Shown: positions 16,380 to 25,725, numbered from the stretch's first letter. The stretch is DNA of 64,000 nt from Glycomyces salinus (GCF_016428645.1 NZ_JAELXW010000003.1:62001-126000), one strand, 5' to 3'. Numbers and translations are program-made. Notes: generated by a model not told the origin, from the sequence alone.

Positions 16380-17864
16380 TCAGGCGCCGTCGAGGACGGG
16401 CCAGCCGTCGGCGGTCCACTCGATCTGCTCGATGCCGAGCGAGAAGCCGCCGTTCTGGTGGTAGGAGTGGTAGGCCATCAGTCCCCGGTGGATGGACTGT
16501 CCGCCGGTGGCGACGAAGCTGCCGTGGCCGCCGAGGACGACCGTGCCGCCGCCGTTGCGCATGTCGACGCCGTTCGCGTCGAGGAACGGTCCGGTCGGCG
16601 AGTCGGAGCGGCCCACGGTGATCTGGTAGGTCGAGTTCGCTCCGTCGCAGCACCTGCCGATGGAGACGAACAGGTAGTACTGGCCGTCGCGCTCGATCAT
16701 CGAGGGGCCCTCGATGCCGCCGTCCTTGGTGGCCAGGCGGATCGGCTGGGCACCGGCCGCGGGCTTGCCCGAGGGCCAGTCGAGTTGGACGGTGTGGATG
16801 CCCTGCCACCAGGAGCCGTAGACCATCCAGTGGGTCCCCGAGCCGTCGACGACGATGTTGGGGTCGATGGCGTTGTACGGATCGCCTTCGTAGGACTGGA
16901 GGACCTCGCCCTCGTCGACCCACTGGTAGTCCGGGTCGTCGGGGTTCAGGGTCGTGTTGGTGGCCAGTCCGATCAGCGACCGCTGGTTCCCGAAGGTCGA
17001 GGCCGAGTAGTACAGGTAGTACTTGCCCTGCGCGGCGTCGAAGAAGATCTCCGGGGCCCACAGGTTGTCGACGCCCGAGATCTGCTGAGTGAGCCAGGAG
17101 GGCTTGGTGTCCCACACGGTGCCGACGTTCTGCCAGGTGCGGCCGTCGTCGGTCGAGCGGCGGATGGGGATGTTGCCGTCGCCGAAGCGGCCGTCGCCGG
17201 TGGCGAACACGTACCAGTCCTCGCCGTTGCAGCCGGCCCACAGTGCCGGGTCGTGGGCGCCGAGGTCACCGCTCAGGCTCGAAGGCTGGGTGGGGCCGGC
17301 GTCGCATTGGGAGGGCTCTCCTGTGCCGCCGTCGTCGACCTCGTGCAGCTCCCACCTCTGGGCCTCGGAGCCGCTGTAGGTGTACTGCGAGATGCGCGCT
17401 CCCGGTTCGGTCGAGGACTCCCACAGGTCGAGGGCCTTGTCGGAGAACCGGTTCGTGAAGGAGTACGAGCCGTCGTCGTGCTCGGTCACCGACCACTGCT
17501 GGTTGGTGCCGCCGAGGTCGTCGTACTGGGCGATGGTGGCGCCGTTGTCGGCGTTCCACTCCCACACGTCCAGGACCATGCCGGAGTGGCGGGCCTGGAT
17601 CCGGTAGTAGCCGTCGCCGGAGTCGAGGAAGCGGAACTGCTGGTTCTCCGCTCCGGTGGCGTTCCACTGGATCAGTTCGGCGCCGGGCTCGGTCGAGACG
17701 CCGTCGATGTCGAGTGTGAGTCCGGAGTGGGAGCTGGTGATGTTGTACCAGGTCCCTGGCGTGACCGCCGCGTTGCCGGTGGCCGGGTTGAGCATCGTCA
17801 GCCCGGCGGCGGCCAGGACCGCGGCTCCGAGGCCGGCGAGCGCGGCCGTCCGTCTGCGTCGCAT
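16380..17864 (-). CDS. Secreted RICIN-lectin + GH43 endo-1,5-alpha-arabinanase
   Basis: A 494-residue secreted enzyme. The signal peptide (1-32) starts MRRRRTAALAG and ends GNA-AV. A ricin-type lectin domain spans about 35-175. The catalytic domain (about 205-494) has LGAHDPALW (catalytic base Asp), NLWAPEIFFD, YNAIDPNIVV and EGPSMIERDGQYYLF with the expected acid/base Glu. This is the AbnA-like GH43 pattern, cutting internal 1,5-arabinan bonds. First gene of the pair; a promoter with an overlapping palindrome lies at 17908-17936, so it is likely induced by arabinose-containing sugars. GAGGAG precedes the ATG. Confidence 0.87.
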   Translation of the reverse strand: MRRRRTAALAGLGAAVLAAAGLTMLNPATGNAAVTPGTWYNITSSHSGLTLDIDGVSTEPGAELIQWNATGAENQQFRFLDSGDGYYRIQARHSGMVLDVWEWNADNGATIAQYDDLGGTNQQWSVTEHDDGSYSFTNRFSDKALDLWESSTEPGARISQYTYSGSEAQRWELHEVDDGGTGEPSQCDAGPTQPSSLSGDLGAHDPALWAGCNGEDWYVFATGDGRFGDGNIPIRRSTDDGRTWQNVGTVWDTKPSWLTQQISGVDNLWAPEIFFDAAQGKYYLYYSASTFGNQRSLIGLATNTTLNPDDPDYQWVDEGEVLQSYEGDPYNAIDPNIVVDGSGTHWMVYGSWWQGIHTVQLDWPSGKPAAGAQPIRLATKDGGIEGPSMIERDGQYYLFVSIGRCCDGANSTYQITVGRSDSPTGPFLDANGVDMRNGGGTVVLGGHGSFVATGGQSIHRGLMAYHSYHQNGGFSLGIEQIEWTADGWPVLDGA

Positions 17865-17907
17865 GATCGGGGCTCCTCACTGAGTGTTGATCGATAAAGT
17901 AGTGAAA

Positions 17908-17936
17908 ATGTTAGCCAAAACATCGATATCTATCAA
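17908..17936 (-). promoter_or_regulatory. Promoter and LacI-type operator of the arabinan gene pair
   Basis: On the minus strand: TTGATA (17936-17931), 17 bp, TAACAT (17913-17908). The palindrome ATGTT-N6-AACAT (17908-17923) overlaps the -10 and spacer; its ATGTTAGC half equals half of the ATGTTAGCGCTAACAT operator type used by LacI-family sugar regulators. Sugar-responsive repression is inferred. Confidence 0.55.
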
Positions 17937-17967
17937 CCCCTATGCGGCCTCGCGTGTGGACGCGAAA

Positions 17968-17994
17968 GCGCCCGCCGCGAATCGCGGCGGGCGC
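17968..17994 (-). terminator. Terminator after the subtilase gene
   Basis: Perfect 12-bp stem GCGCCCGCCGCG (17968-17979) / CGCGGCGGGCGC (17983-17994), 3-nt loop, 20 nt past the protease stop codon. Confidence 0.75.
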
Positions 17995-18014
17995 CTTCAC
18001 TGTTCAGAGACCGG

Positions 18015-21000
18015 TCAGGTCACGATGTTGACGACCGTCGACCCGATGGTCTCGCCTTCGGAGGCGTAGTCCAACGTCCCCAGATACCGGGCACCGGACT
18101 CCAGGCCGGACCACGACAGGTTCACGTCGAACTCCTCGCCGAGAGCGACCTCCTGTTCGACCGGGTCCACGGCGAGGTTGCCCTCGTCGCCGCCCGGCAC
18201 CACCCAGGAGTGCAGCGTCGAATCGACACTGTCCGGGCCCGCCCACAGGTCGACGTACACCACGAAGGTGTAGCCGCCCGGGAGCGTGACCGACTCGTTC
18301 GACCCTCCGGCGGCCGACAGGCCGACCAGCGTCAGCGACCCGTCGTCGCCTTTGAGGTAGACGAACAGGTCCAGGTCGGTCCCCGCCGGATGCTCCTCGT
18401 CGAAGGTCGCGAAGCGCACCATCGAGGCGTCGGCCGGGGTGGTGAACTCCCAGGCCTTGACGTGGGAGTTCTCGACCGGGTCGTCGGTCGGGAAGGACCC
18501 GCTGGTCGGGTCGGTCAGCGTCGCCTCGTTGCGGTCGGAGGCGACGATGCCGTTCACGCTCGTGCTGATCGAGCCGTCGAAGCCGGCGGTGCCGGTCAGC
18601 GTCGCCGCTCCCGGCGCGCCGTCGAGGGTGGTCTCCTCGGCCATGCTGAGCATGGCCGGCTTCACCGTGATCGGCGAGGTGACCTCGTGGCGGTTCCAGC
18701 CGCCGCCGATCTGCTTCCAGGTGAGCGAGCCGAAGGCCCACTCGTCGAAGGCGGCGTCGGTGCGGGTGACGGTCAGCTCGTACGTAGCCGACTCGCCAGG
18801 ACGCAGGTACAGCCAGCGCTGGTCGACCGAGGCGGTCGTGCCCTCGGGGGCGTCGACCTTGGCCATGTAGAGGGCCGCCCGATCGTCCACGTTGGTCACC
18901 GTGCGCTCGACGGTGTAGGCGCCGGCGACCTGCGCGACCGTGATCGACGGGTAGTTCAGCTGCGACGGCTCGATCGAGCCGAACAGATCGCAGGTCTCGG
19001 CGATCTTGTGCGCCTCGGGAGTGCCGCAGATGTACTGGACCCAGTCGGACGGGCCGGAATCGTAGACCAGGCCGGGGTTGAACATGTCCCGGCCGTCGAC
19101 GTGCCCGGAGCCGTAGTCGAACGGCGTGGCGTCCTCGCCGCTGCGCTGGATCGGGTCGCCGTCGAGGTCGGTGGTGTAGGCGGTGGTCATCATCGCCGAC
19201 TTGACCGTCATCGGGGACCAGTCCGGGTTCGCCGACATCAGCAGCGCGCCCAGGCCCGCCACGTGCGGGCTCGACATGGACGTGCCCTGCGCCGCCGCGT
19301 AGTCGTTGCCGCGGTTGACGTCGGGCACCATGCCCGCCAGCACCTCGGCGCCGGGCGCGGTGACGTCGGGCTTGAGCAGGTTCTGCCCGGCGGCCAGTCC
19401 CGGACCGTTGGAGGAGAACGCGGTGACCTCGGGCGCGTTCTGCCCGATGCGCTCGGAGGTCGTCACCGACACCGTCGGGTCCCCGGTCTGGCCGAGCCAG
19501 TCGACCAGGTCCAGGCCGTCGGTGTAGGAGACGTGCATGACCGGGACGGCCTGCGAGGTGACCACCGAGGCCGGGCCGCGGTCGTCGACGTCGCGCACGA
19601 CCAGCGCCGTGCCGCCGGCGGCGGCGACCTCATTGGCCATGTCGGTGAACAGGTTGCCGCGTTCGCAGAGGATGCCGAAGCCCTCGGTCTTCGCCGGGTC
19701 CAGGGTGCCCGGGTCACAGCCCGCTGCGGCCTCGGAGTCGGCGTCGTCGAACGCGGCGTCGGAGGCGGACTTGAGCGGGAAGTCCATGGCGCCGTTGATG
19801 GCGCCGACGGTCGTGGTGGTGTCGCCGTAAGTCAGATCGGACCGGTAGGTCATGTCGTGCGTCGAGGCGGCGACGGTGGTCACCCACGGCTCCTGGTGGT
19901 CCACGGTGGACCCGGGGCCGTCGTTGCCGGCGCTGGCGGCGATGAAGACGCCCGAGGCGGCGGCGTTGAAGAACGCCAGCGAGATGGCGTTGACGAACTC
20001 GGGCGTGCCGCCTCCGCCGATCGAGAAGTTGATGACGTCGACGCCGTCGTTGACCGCGGCCTCGATGCCGGACACGAGGTCGGCGCCGGGGCAGCCGCCC
20101 CAGCAGACCTTGTAGGCGGCGACGCGCGCGGCCGGGGCCATGCCCGAGACCGTGCCGAACTCCTCGCCGTCCATGGTCACCGGGGCCTGGTAGTTGCCGG
20201 CCGCGGTCGTCATGGTGTGGGTGCCGTGCCCGTCGGAGTCCCGCGGGGAGGCGTAGTGGCCGGGAGTGTCGCCGTTGCCGCGCGAGTCGAACCAGCGGGC
20301 GCCGATCAGCTTGTTGTTGCAGGTGATATTGCCGTCGGGGTCCTCATCCTGCCCCTCTTCGCACTCGCCCTGCCACTTCTGGTCGATGACGTCCTGGTCG
20401 GGGCGGGGCTCGGGCAGGGGCTCCAGAGACGGGTTCTCGGGCCAGACCCCGGTGTCGAGAACGCCGACGATGACGCCCTCACCGGCCCGCTCGGGGTCCT
20501 CGAAGTACCGGTTCCAGGAGCCGTGGCGGCCCTCCAGACCCAGGAAGTCGGGGGTGGTGGCGGTGTTGAGCTGGTAGACCTCGTCCCGCTCGACCGAGAG
20601 GATCTCGTCGCTGGCGGCCAGTTCCTCGGCCTGCTCGGCGGTCAGCTCGGTGGCGAAGCCGTTGAACACGGTGTCGTATTCGGACACCGCATCGAGGCCG
20701 TGTTCGTCGATCACGTCCTCGCGCTCGGCGGCGAGGTGGTCGCGGTACTCCTCGACCGCGGCCGAGTCGAAGTCGATGGACTCTCCCTCTTCGGGGGCGG
20801 TGGCCTGCAGTCCGGACTGGTCGCCCTCGTAGGTGGCGACGGGCTCGTCCTCGAGTTGGACGAAGTAGTAGCCGTCGGTGTACTCGACCGGTTCGGCCGG
20901 TGCCTCCTTGAGGTATTCGGGCGATACCTCGGGGAGACCGGGCGGGTCGGCCGCGGCCGGACCGGCCGCGGTGACTATTCCGGCCACGACTATGGGGACG

Positions 21001-21083
21001 GTCGCCGCGGCCAGGGTGATCCTGGCCCCGGTTCTGACGCGCCCCTTCGCGTGTCTGGATATACGGGGGATGGGAGATCCCAT
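18015..21083 (-). CDS. Secreted S8 subtilisin-like serine protease
   Basis: A 1022-residue secreted subtilase. Signal peptide about residues 1-45 (GPAAA-DP). An I9-type inhibitor propeptide follows (about 70-170). Catalytic triad: Asp210 (VGVLDTGVWPE), His286 (DSDGHGTHT), Ser602 (GTSMSSPHVAG); oxyanion Asn387 (SAGNDGPG). A protease-associated (PA) domain is inserted between about 430 and 550, as in cucumisin-like S8A members. The C-terminal 300 residues are Fn3/PPC-like beta-domains. Plant-subtilase-like architecture is common in actinobacterial exoproteases. ATG 21083 is chosen because GAGGAG precedes it; an upstream in-frame ATG at 21137 lacks a site. Confidence 0.9.
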   Translation of the reverse strand: MGSPIPRISRHAKGRVRTGARITLAAATVPIVVAGIVTAAGPAAADPPGLPEVSPEYLKEAPAEPVEYTDGYYFVQLEDEPVATYEGDQSGLQATAPEEGESIDFDSAAVEEYRDHLAAEREDVIDEHGLDAVSEYDTVFNGFATELTAEQAEELAASDEILSVERDEVYQLNTATTPDFLGLEGRHGSWNRYFEDPERAGEGVIVGVLDTGVWPENPSLEPLPEPRPDQDVIDQKWQGECEEGQDEDPDGNITCNNKLIGARWFDSRGNGDTPGHYASPRDSDGHGTHTMTTAAGNYQAPVTMDGEEFGTVSGMAPAARVAAYKVCWGGCPGADLVSGIEAAVNDGVDVINFSIGGGGTPEFVNAISLAFFNAAASGVFIAASAGNDGPGSTVDHQEPWVTTVAASTHDMTYRSDLTYGDTTTTVGAINGAMDFPLKSASDAAFDDADSEAAAGCDPGTLDPAKTEGFGILCERGNLFTDMANEVAAAGGTALVVRDVDDRGPASVVTSQAVPVMHVSYTDGLDLVDWLGQTGDPTVSVTTSERIGQNAPEVTAFSSNGPGLAAGQNLLKPDVTAPGAEVLAGMVPDVNRGNDYAAAQGTSMSSPHVAGLGALLMSANPDWSPMTVKSAMMTTAYTTDLDGDPIQRSGEDATPFDYGSGHVDGRDMFNPGLVYDSGPSDWVQYICGTPEAHKIAETCDLFGSIEPSQLNYPSITVAQVAGAYTVERTVTNVDDRAALYMAKVDAPEGTTASVDQRWLYLRPGESATYELTVTRTDAAFDEWAFGSLTWKQIGGGWNRHEVTSPITVKPAMLSMAEETTLDGAPGAATLTGTAGFDGSISTSVNGIVASDRNEATLTDPTSGSFPTDDPVENSHVKAWEFTTPADASMVRFATFDEEHPAGTDLDLFVYLKGDDGSLTLVGLSAAGGSNESVTLPGGYTFVVYVDLWAGPDSVDSTLHSWVVPGGDEGNLAVDPVEQEVALGEEFDVNLSWSGLESGARYLGTLDYASEGETIGSTVVNIVT

Positions 21084-21296
21084 TCGATGAGCTCCTCTCA
21101 AGGGGGACGGCGCTGCGGAGGGTGAGATGCAGCGCACGAAAGCGAGCCTATTGTGAGCACGACTCGGTGTAAACCCTCATATGAGGAGATTTCGACGCCC
21201 CGGCGAGACTGTTACACGGCCGTGACATCAAGCAAGAAGTTATTCACTGAATTCGATGTACACGGGCTCCCGGCCATGGCCCGGGGTGACGGAGCG

Positions 21297-21875
21297 CTAC
21301 CAGCGCCACCACAGGAAGCGCCGCTCGTAGCGGATCCGCACCCTGCCGTACTTGTTGCGGCCGTTCACCACCAGGTGGGGGCCGCCGTCGCCGTGGCAGT
21401 CGATCTTGACGTTGCCGCCGTGGATCTGGACTTCCTCCTCCTCGGCGGAGGCGCCCCGCGGAAGGACCACGGTGAGCGAGGCGTGCGTCAGGGCGATGTC
21501 GATCGCGACCTCCCGGCTGGTGAACCTCGCTTCCCTCATGTCGAGCTTCACCGCCCCGTGGGTGGGCTCGACGACGATGCGGGAGGGGACCGTCCAGTTG
21601 CCGTCGCGCACGGCCCTGCCGTGGACCGGGCTCAACCGCAGTTCCCGGGTCGACTTCCCGGGCCCCTTCGGGATCGCGACCGCGCCGCCGTCAGCAGGCA
21701 GGTCGGCCAGGAGTCGCTCGACCTCCGCGTAGGTCTTGGCCTCGTAGACCTCGCGCGAGCGCTGGTCGAACTCGGCCAGGTCGAGGCGTCCGTCCTGCAC
21801 GGCGGCGTGGAGGCGGGCGACGATCGCCTCGCGTTCGTCGTTGGAGATCCGGAGGTTCGGGTCGGGCTCGGTCAT
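21297..21875 (-). CDS. DUF1707 protein, third gene of a three-gene operon
   Basis: A 192-residue soluble protein. DUF1707 occupies residues 6-60 (LRISNDEREAIVARLHAAV, GRLDLAEFDQRSREVYEAKT). A beta-rich C-terminal domain follows (about 85-190), of the cell-wall-active-antibiotic-response/LiaF-like pattern, ending KYGRVRIRYERRFLWWRW. It is a paralogue of the gene just upstream, with an identical last ten residues (RYERRFLWWRW type), so the pair is a tandem duplication. Function not established; LiaF-like domains are linked to envelope-stress sensing. Confidence 0.8.
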   Translation of the reverse strand: MTEPDPNLRISNDEREAIVARLHAAVQDGRLDLAEFDQRSREVYEAKTYAEVERLLADLPADGGAVAIPKGPGKSTRELRLSPVHGRAVRDGNWTVPSRIVVEPTHGAVKLDMREARFTSREVAIDIALTHASLTVVLPRGASAEEEEVQIHGGNVKIDCHGDGGPHLVVNGRNKYGRVRIRYERRFLWWRW

Positions 21876-21908
21876 GCGCTGGTTCTCCGTTCGCTTCTGC
21901 CGCGGGGG

Positions 21909-22493
21909 CTACCAGCGCCACCACAGGAAGCGGCGCTCATAGCGGATCTTGACCGAGCCGAACCAGTTGTTGCCGCTGACCCTGATGCTGGGTCCGCCGC
22001 TGTCGTGGCAGCCGTTGTGCATCGATCCGCCGTGCAACTGGACGCCGTCGTCGACGGCCGAGGCGCCCCTGGGAAGGACCACCTCCACCGACGAGAACGC
22101 GAGCCCGACCTCCAGGACGACGTCCCGGCTGCTGAACTCCGCGTGGCGGCAGTCGAGCTTGACCGAGCCGTACTTGGGCTTGGCGACGATGCGCGAGGGG
22201 ACGGTCCATCCGCCTTCGCGCTTGACCGAGCTGAAGGAGGGTGCCAGCTCCAGGTCGGGGACGCGGGCGCTCGGCCGCGGCACGCCCGGGACCGAGAGCG
22301 CCCCGGTCTCCTCCGGCAAGTCGGTGAGCAGGCGCTCGACCTCGGCGTAGGTCTTGGCCTCGTAGACCTTCTGGGAGCGCTCGGCGAACTCGTCGAGTTC
22401 GAGGCGGCCCTCCTCGGTGGCGGACTGGAGGCGGCCGATGATCGCCTCGCGTTCGGCATTGGAGATGCGGATGTTCGGGTCGGGCGTGGACAT
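21909..22493 (-). CDS. DUF1707 protein, paralogue of its neighbour
   Basis: A 194-residue protein with the same two-domain plan as the downstream gene: DUF1707 (IRISNAEREAIIGRLQSA, YEAKTYAEVERLLTDL) and a LiaF-like beta domain ending FGSVKIRYERRFLWWRW. ATG 22493 is chosen: an AGGTAACCC site precedes it and DUF1707 begins at residue 8. The frame is open far upstream (to 23159), but that part lies inside the preceding gene and has no domain. Stop-to-start spacing to the next gene is 33 nt. Confidence 0.8.
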   Translation of the reverse strand: MSTPDPNIRISNAEREAIIGRLQSATEEGRLELDEFAERSQKVYEAKTYAEVERLLTDLPEETGALSVPGVPRPSARVPDLELAPSFSSVKREGGWTVPSRIVAKPKYGSVKLDCRHAEFSSRDVVLEVGLAFSSVEVVLPRGASAVDDGVQLHGGSMHNGCHDSGGPSIRVSGNNWFGSVKIRYERRFLWWRW

Positions 22494-22498
22494 GCGGG

Positions 22499-22936
22499 TT
22501 ACCTTCTGCGTTGGCTTGCGGCGAGCCGACGGGGGCGGCGCACCAGACCGCCGTTGCACCATTCGTCGTAGTCGAACAGGTCCGGCTGTCGGATGAGCGC
22601 CTTGGTGTTCTCGGCCCACAGTCCAACATACTGGTCGCGTGTCTCTTGTGCCTTGTCCAGCAGCTTGTCGACCCGCTTGCGGGTGTGCACCCTGAACCGG
22701 GTCCGCACCGCGTCTCCGGAGTATATGTAGAGCACGTGCAGGGCGAACGAGCGCTTCGGGCAGGTCGGCTCCGCCGCCAGCTCGAGCCAGGTGCCGGCGA
22801 GTTCGTCGGTGGCGAGCGTGAGGTCCCATTGGCGCCCCTCGGGTGCGGTCGAGTACGGGTCCAGGGCCCAGTCCCGGATCTCGTCCACGGTGGGGAGCGC
22901 CGGGTGCGCGAACCCGGCGAACGACGCTTCGGTCAC
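22499..22936 (-). CDS. Hypothetical protein upstream of the DUF1707 pair
   Basis: A 145-residue soluble protein, rich in Trp and Asp at the start (ALPTVDEIRDWALDP, LATDELAGTWLELA) and basic at the C-terminus (GLVRRPRRLAASQRRR). I do not recognise a family. GTG 22936 follows GGGAG at a 5-nt gap. Its stop is 5 nt before the next ATG, so it is the first gene of a three-gene operon with the DUF1707 pair. The region beyond it (22937-23152) is the 3' flank of tnpB and shows no gene. Confidence 0.6.
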   Translation of the reverse strand: MTEASFAGFAHPALPTVDEIRDWALDPYSTAPEGRQWDLTLATDELAGTWLELAAEPTCPKRSFALHVLYIYSGDAVRTRFRVHTRKRVDKLLDKAQETRDQYVGLWAENTKALIRQPDLFDYDEWCNGGLVRRPRRLAASQRRR

Positions 22937-23152
22937 CTACACTCCCGGCGGCTTCAGGTGGATCGAACAATGCTCGCCCCGATCGTAACCTGCCGGTACC
23001 GGTACCACCGCCCTCGTGACGCTCGCCCTCAGGTACTTCCACTGCCCTTCCGACCGGCCCCGTCGTCGGGCCGTGGCCGGTATCACCTGTCGCTGAAACC
23101 TTTGCATGGAGCCAGCATCCCGGTCGTTTCCGGCCTGGAAGTCCGTGCGCGT

Positions 23153-24598
23153 CTACCACAACGTCGGTTGCGTGTAGGCGTGCTTACGGTCCTCGTTTCT
23201 GTCCCGTGGTACGGGTGTTGCGCCGACGGCCCGCCCACCGGCAGTTATACCGGTGGTTGCGCGGGTCTGGTTGTCGGCTCGGCGAGGGTTCGGCACTTTC
23301 GTGCCCTGGTCTCCGGCCACTCCGGTACCAGTCGAGCAGACCGCTGCCAGAGCGGCCAGGTTCAATGCGGCGTTCTCGTCCCGATCCTTGACCAGGCCGC
23401 ACGCTTCGCACTTGAACACCCGGATGTGCAGCGGCAGCTTGGCTTTCACCGCGCCACACCCCGAGCAGGTCTTCGAAGAGGGGAACCACCGATCGGCCAC
23501 CACGAGCTGGCCGCCTCGCCAGTCGGTCTTGTAGGTCAACTGTCGGCGGATCTCACCGAACCCGGCGTCGGCGATCTTGCGGGCCAGGCGCCGGTTGCGC
23601 AGCATCCCGGCCACGTTCAGATCCTCGACGGCCACCGTGCCGTACTCGGCGGCCAGGTTGGTGGTGGTCTTGTGGAGGGCGTCGGCGCGGAGGTTCGCCA
23701 CCCGATGATGGATTCGGTTGCGCTCGGCATTGGCCCTGAGCCACCGGCGTGAGGGCTGCTGCCCGGTTCGTTTGTCCGGACCCTGACGGCGGGAGACCAG
23801 ACGCGAGGCGCGCCGCAACTTCTGGAGCGCGGCCTCGTAGTGCTGTGGGTTCGCGATGAACTCGGTGTTGCCGTCGGAGTCGGCGGTCACGGCCAGGTGC
23901 GTGACGCCCAAGTCGACCCCGACCGCCGTGTTGGGATGGCGCGGGGTGGTCTTGGCGCGTTCGACCTCGACCTGGAAGGCCACGAACCAGCGCCCGCGTT
24001 CGAACCGCACCGTAGCAGAAAGGATTCGGGCGGTCCCATTCGCGATCCTGCGCTCGAGTTTGGAGGTCTTCTCGTGGACCCGGATCGTGCCCAGCCGGGG
24101 CAGGGTCACATGCCGCCGATCCGGTTCCACGCGGATGGTTCCGGTCCAGAATCGACACGACAGCTGCGCCCGACCCTTGCGCTTGCGGCGTGGCACGCCC
24201 ATCTTGGGGCCTTCGCGGTCACCGCGCTTGGATTTGGCGAAGTTGTCGAAGGCAGTCGCAGCGGCCGTCAGCCCGGTGTTGTAAGCCTCTTTGGAGTTCT
24301 CGGCCCACCACCCGGCCAGGCGCGGATCGGTCCGCTTGGCGGCATTGAACGCACGCCGCAGTGCCGGGAGCGACCACGGCCGCCACTCGGTCAATTCTTC
24401 GTCGGCGATGCCGTAGGTGGCCTCGGCCGCCCGCTGCGACCAGGCAGCCATTACCCAGGACACGGCCCAGTTGTAGGCCACTCGCGCCCCGCCGCAATGC
24501 GACCGCAGCGCCGACTCCTGCCCACTGTTGGGGTCGAGAGCGAACCGATAGGCCTGCAACACACACCCTGGCCGCGCCTTGAAGCGCCCACCCGCCAT
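23153..24598 (-). CDS. tnpB: TnpB-type RNA-guided nuclease (IS605/IS607-like OrfB)
   Basis: A 481-residue TnpB. RuvC residues are intact: Asp229 (VGVDLGVTHLA), Glu325 (VAVEDLNV), Asp407 (DRDENAALN). The zinc ribbon is CSGCG (Cys378, Cys381) and CEAC (Cys397, Cys400). The N-terminal OrfB helix-turn-helix region is present. A C-terminal tail of about 60 residues follows the RuvC core. Known TnpBs cut DNA guided by an omega-RNA that overlaps the 3' end of the gene; here that RNA would run from about 23.3 kb to below 23.15 kb. No tnpA lies nearby, so it is a non-autonomous or domesticated copy. The left flank (24600-24740) is AT-rich with a CAATTG-AG-CAATTG repeat. Confidence 0.9.
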   Translation of the reverse strand: MAGGRFKARPGCVLQAYRFALDPNSGQESALRSHCGGARVAYNWAVSWVMAAWSQRAAEATYGIADEELTEWRPWSLPALRRAFNAAKRTDPRLAGWWAENSKEAYNTGLTAAATAFDNFAKSKRGDREGPKMGVPRRKRKGRAQLSCRFWTGTIRVEPDRRHVTLPRLGTIRVHEKTSKLERRIANGTARILSATVRFERGRWFVAFQVEVERAKTTPRHPNTAVGVDLGVTHLAVTADSDGNTEFIANPQHYEAALQKLRRASRLVSRRQGPDKRTGQQPSRRWLRANAERNRIHHRVANLRADALHKTTTNLAAEYGTVAVEDLNVAGMLRNRRLARKIADAGFGEIRRQLTYKTDWRGGQLVVADRWFPSSKTCSGCGAVKAKLPLHIRVFKCEACGLVKDRDENAALNLAALAAVCSTGTGVAGDQGTKVPNPRRADNQTRATTGITAGGRAVGATPVPRDRNEDRKHAYTQPTLW

Positions 24599-24739
24599 AT
24601 GTCACCACCCTTGATGAAGCAATTGAGCAATTGTCAGACACATGTACTACATATCAAATATCCCAGTGTGCCTGAGGTGACGCAATAGCCCACAAGAGTG
24701 ATTTTTTGTATATATTATTCATGAACGGCTTGTATGCCC

Positions 24740-25600
24740 TCAACGGTGCATCGCCTGGGTGAGCGCCTCTATCCGGGCTCCGATGTCGTGGAGGTCGGAC
24801 AGGTCCGGGTCCCAGCCGCGGGACAGCAGGAGCTCCCGCAGCTCGGTCAGCCACTTCCGTGGATGCTCCATGACATCGGCGGCGTTCAGGGTCATCACCT
24901 CCCAGCCGAGGCCGTGCAGGGCGTGGTGGCGGTGGCGGTCGTGAAGCTCGGCTTCCGTGCCCGTGTGGGCGTCCATGCCGTCGTGCTCGATCCCGACCTT
25001 CCACGCGTCCCAGCCCAGGTCGAGGAACGCCGAGCGCCCGTCGGCGGTCCTGACCCGCAGCTGCGGGGTCGGCGCGGGCAGGCCGGCGTCGCGGATCAGG
25101 CAGCGCGTCCACGACTCCATCGGCGACTCGGCCCTGGGGTCGGCGGCCAGGAGGGCGGCGTTGGCGCGTCTGAGGCGGTTCCCGTGGACCTTCTCGAGGG
25201 CCGCCGCCAGGCTCCTGGCGTCGATGCCGCCGCGCAGGAACTGGTCGGCTGCGGCCACCGCCTCCAGGCGCGGCAGCCCGGCGGCCAGATCGACGAGGGT
25301 GCGGGCGCGGTGGGTGACCGGCAGGCCGTCGACGACGGCCGTGTCCTCCACGGGCAGGCCCGGAGCGTACTCGAGGGGCCATTCGTGTTCGGCCACGCCG
25401 GGCGGCAGGACGTCGAAGCCCTGGATCCAGGCGGCGGTGCGGCCGGTGGCGGTGAGGCTGAGATCGGCCTCGAATGCCTCCTCGAAGCGCTTGCGCAGTC
25501 CTGCGCCGGTCGAAGCGGACGGTTCGGCGATCGCGGTGCGGTATGCGGGAATCTGCATCATGCGCCAAGTGTCGTGACGCCGATACCGAGCGTCAATCAT
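24740..25600 (-). CDS. DUF559/PD-(D/E)XK-like protein with AbiEi-type layout
   Basis: A 286-residue protein. The N-terminal half has the pattern DVLPPGVAEHEW...GLPVTHRARTLVDLAAGLP seen in actinobacterial AbiEi-like/DUF559 proteins; the C-terminal half has an endonuclease-like fold: SPMESWTRCLIRDAGLPAP, FLDLGWDAWKVGIEHDG (D-x-(E) core) and HDRHRHHALHGLGWEV. Such proteins resemble very-short-patch-repair nucleases and are common and usually isolated in actinobacteria. The start is ambiguous: ATG 25600, or ATG 25558/25561, which gives a shorter MMQIPAYRTAI opening. One DnaA-box-like TGTGGATAA (25613-25621) lies just upstream. Confidence 0.72.
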   Translation of the reverse strand: MIDARYRRHDTWRMMQIPAYRTAIAEPSASTGAGLRKRFEEAFEADLSLTATGRTAAWIQGFDVLPPGVAEHEWPLEYAPGLPVEDTAVVDGLPVTHRARTLVDLAAGLPRLEAVAAADQFLRGGIDARSLAAALEKVHGNRLRRANAALLAADPRAESPMESWTRCLIRDAGLPAPTPQLRVRTADGRSAFLDLGWDAWKVGIEHDGMDAHTGTEAELHDRHRHHALHGLGWEVMTLNAADVMEHPRKWLTELRELLLSRGWDPDLSDLHDIGARIEALTQAMHR

Positions 25601-25680
25601 TCACGTTCGGCCTGTGGATAACTTCCGGCATTCGAGGCGAAACGGCGGAAAGAGCGTCCACTGCGGCGCCACATCGGATA

Positions 25681-25717
25681 CGCCGATGGCCGGGCGCGAA
25701 GCGCCCGGCCATCGGCG
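25681..25717. terminator. Strong 17-bp hairpin terminator
   Basis: Perfect inverted repeat, 25681-25697 with 25701-25717, GAA loop. It begins 9 nt after the stop of the Pro-rich membrane protein gene (minus strand). Confidence 0.85.
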
Positions 25718-25725
25718 ATCAGGGT

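Noticed and set aside
16338-17897. Plus-strand frame antisense to the endo-arabinanase
   Set aside because: No domain; the minus-strand gene has a signal peptide and GH43 motifs.
18210-21125. Very long open frame antisense to the subtilase
   Set aside because: It is a GC-rich mirror of the real gene, with no domain and unnatural Val/Gly/Arg/Asp repeats; the subtilase has all catalytic motifs.
23000-23010. CCGGTACCGGTACC palindrome in the tnpB 3' flank
   Set aside because: Too short and GC-symmetrical to assign to the element end.
25613-25621. Single DnaA-box-like TGTGGATAA
   Set aside because: An isolated 9-mer is not evidence of an origin.
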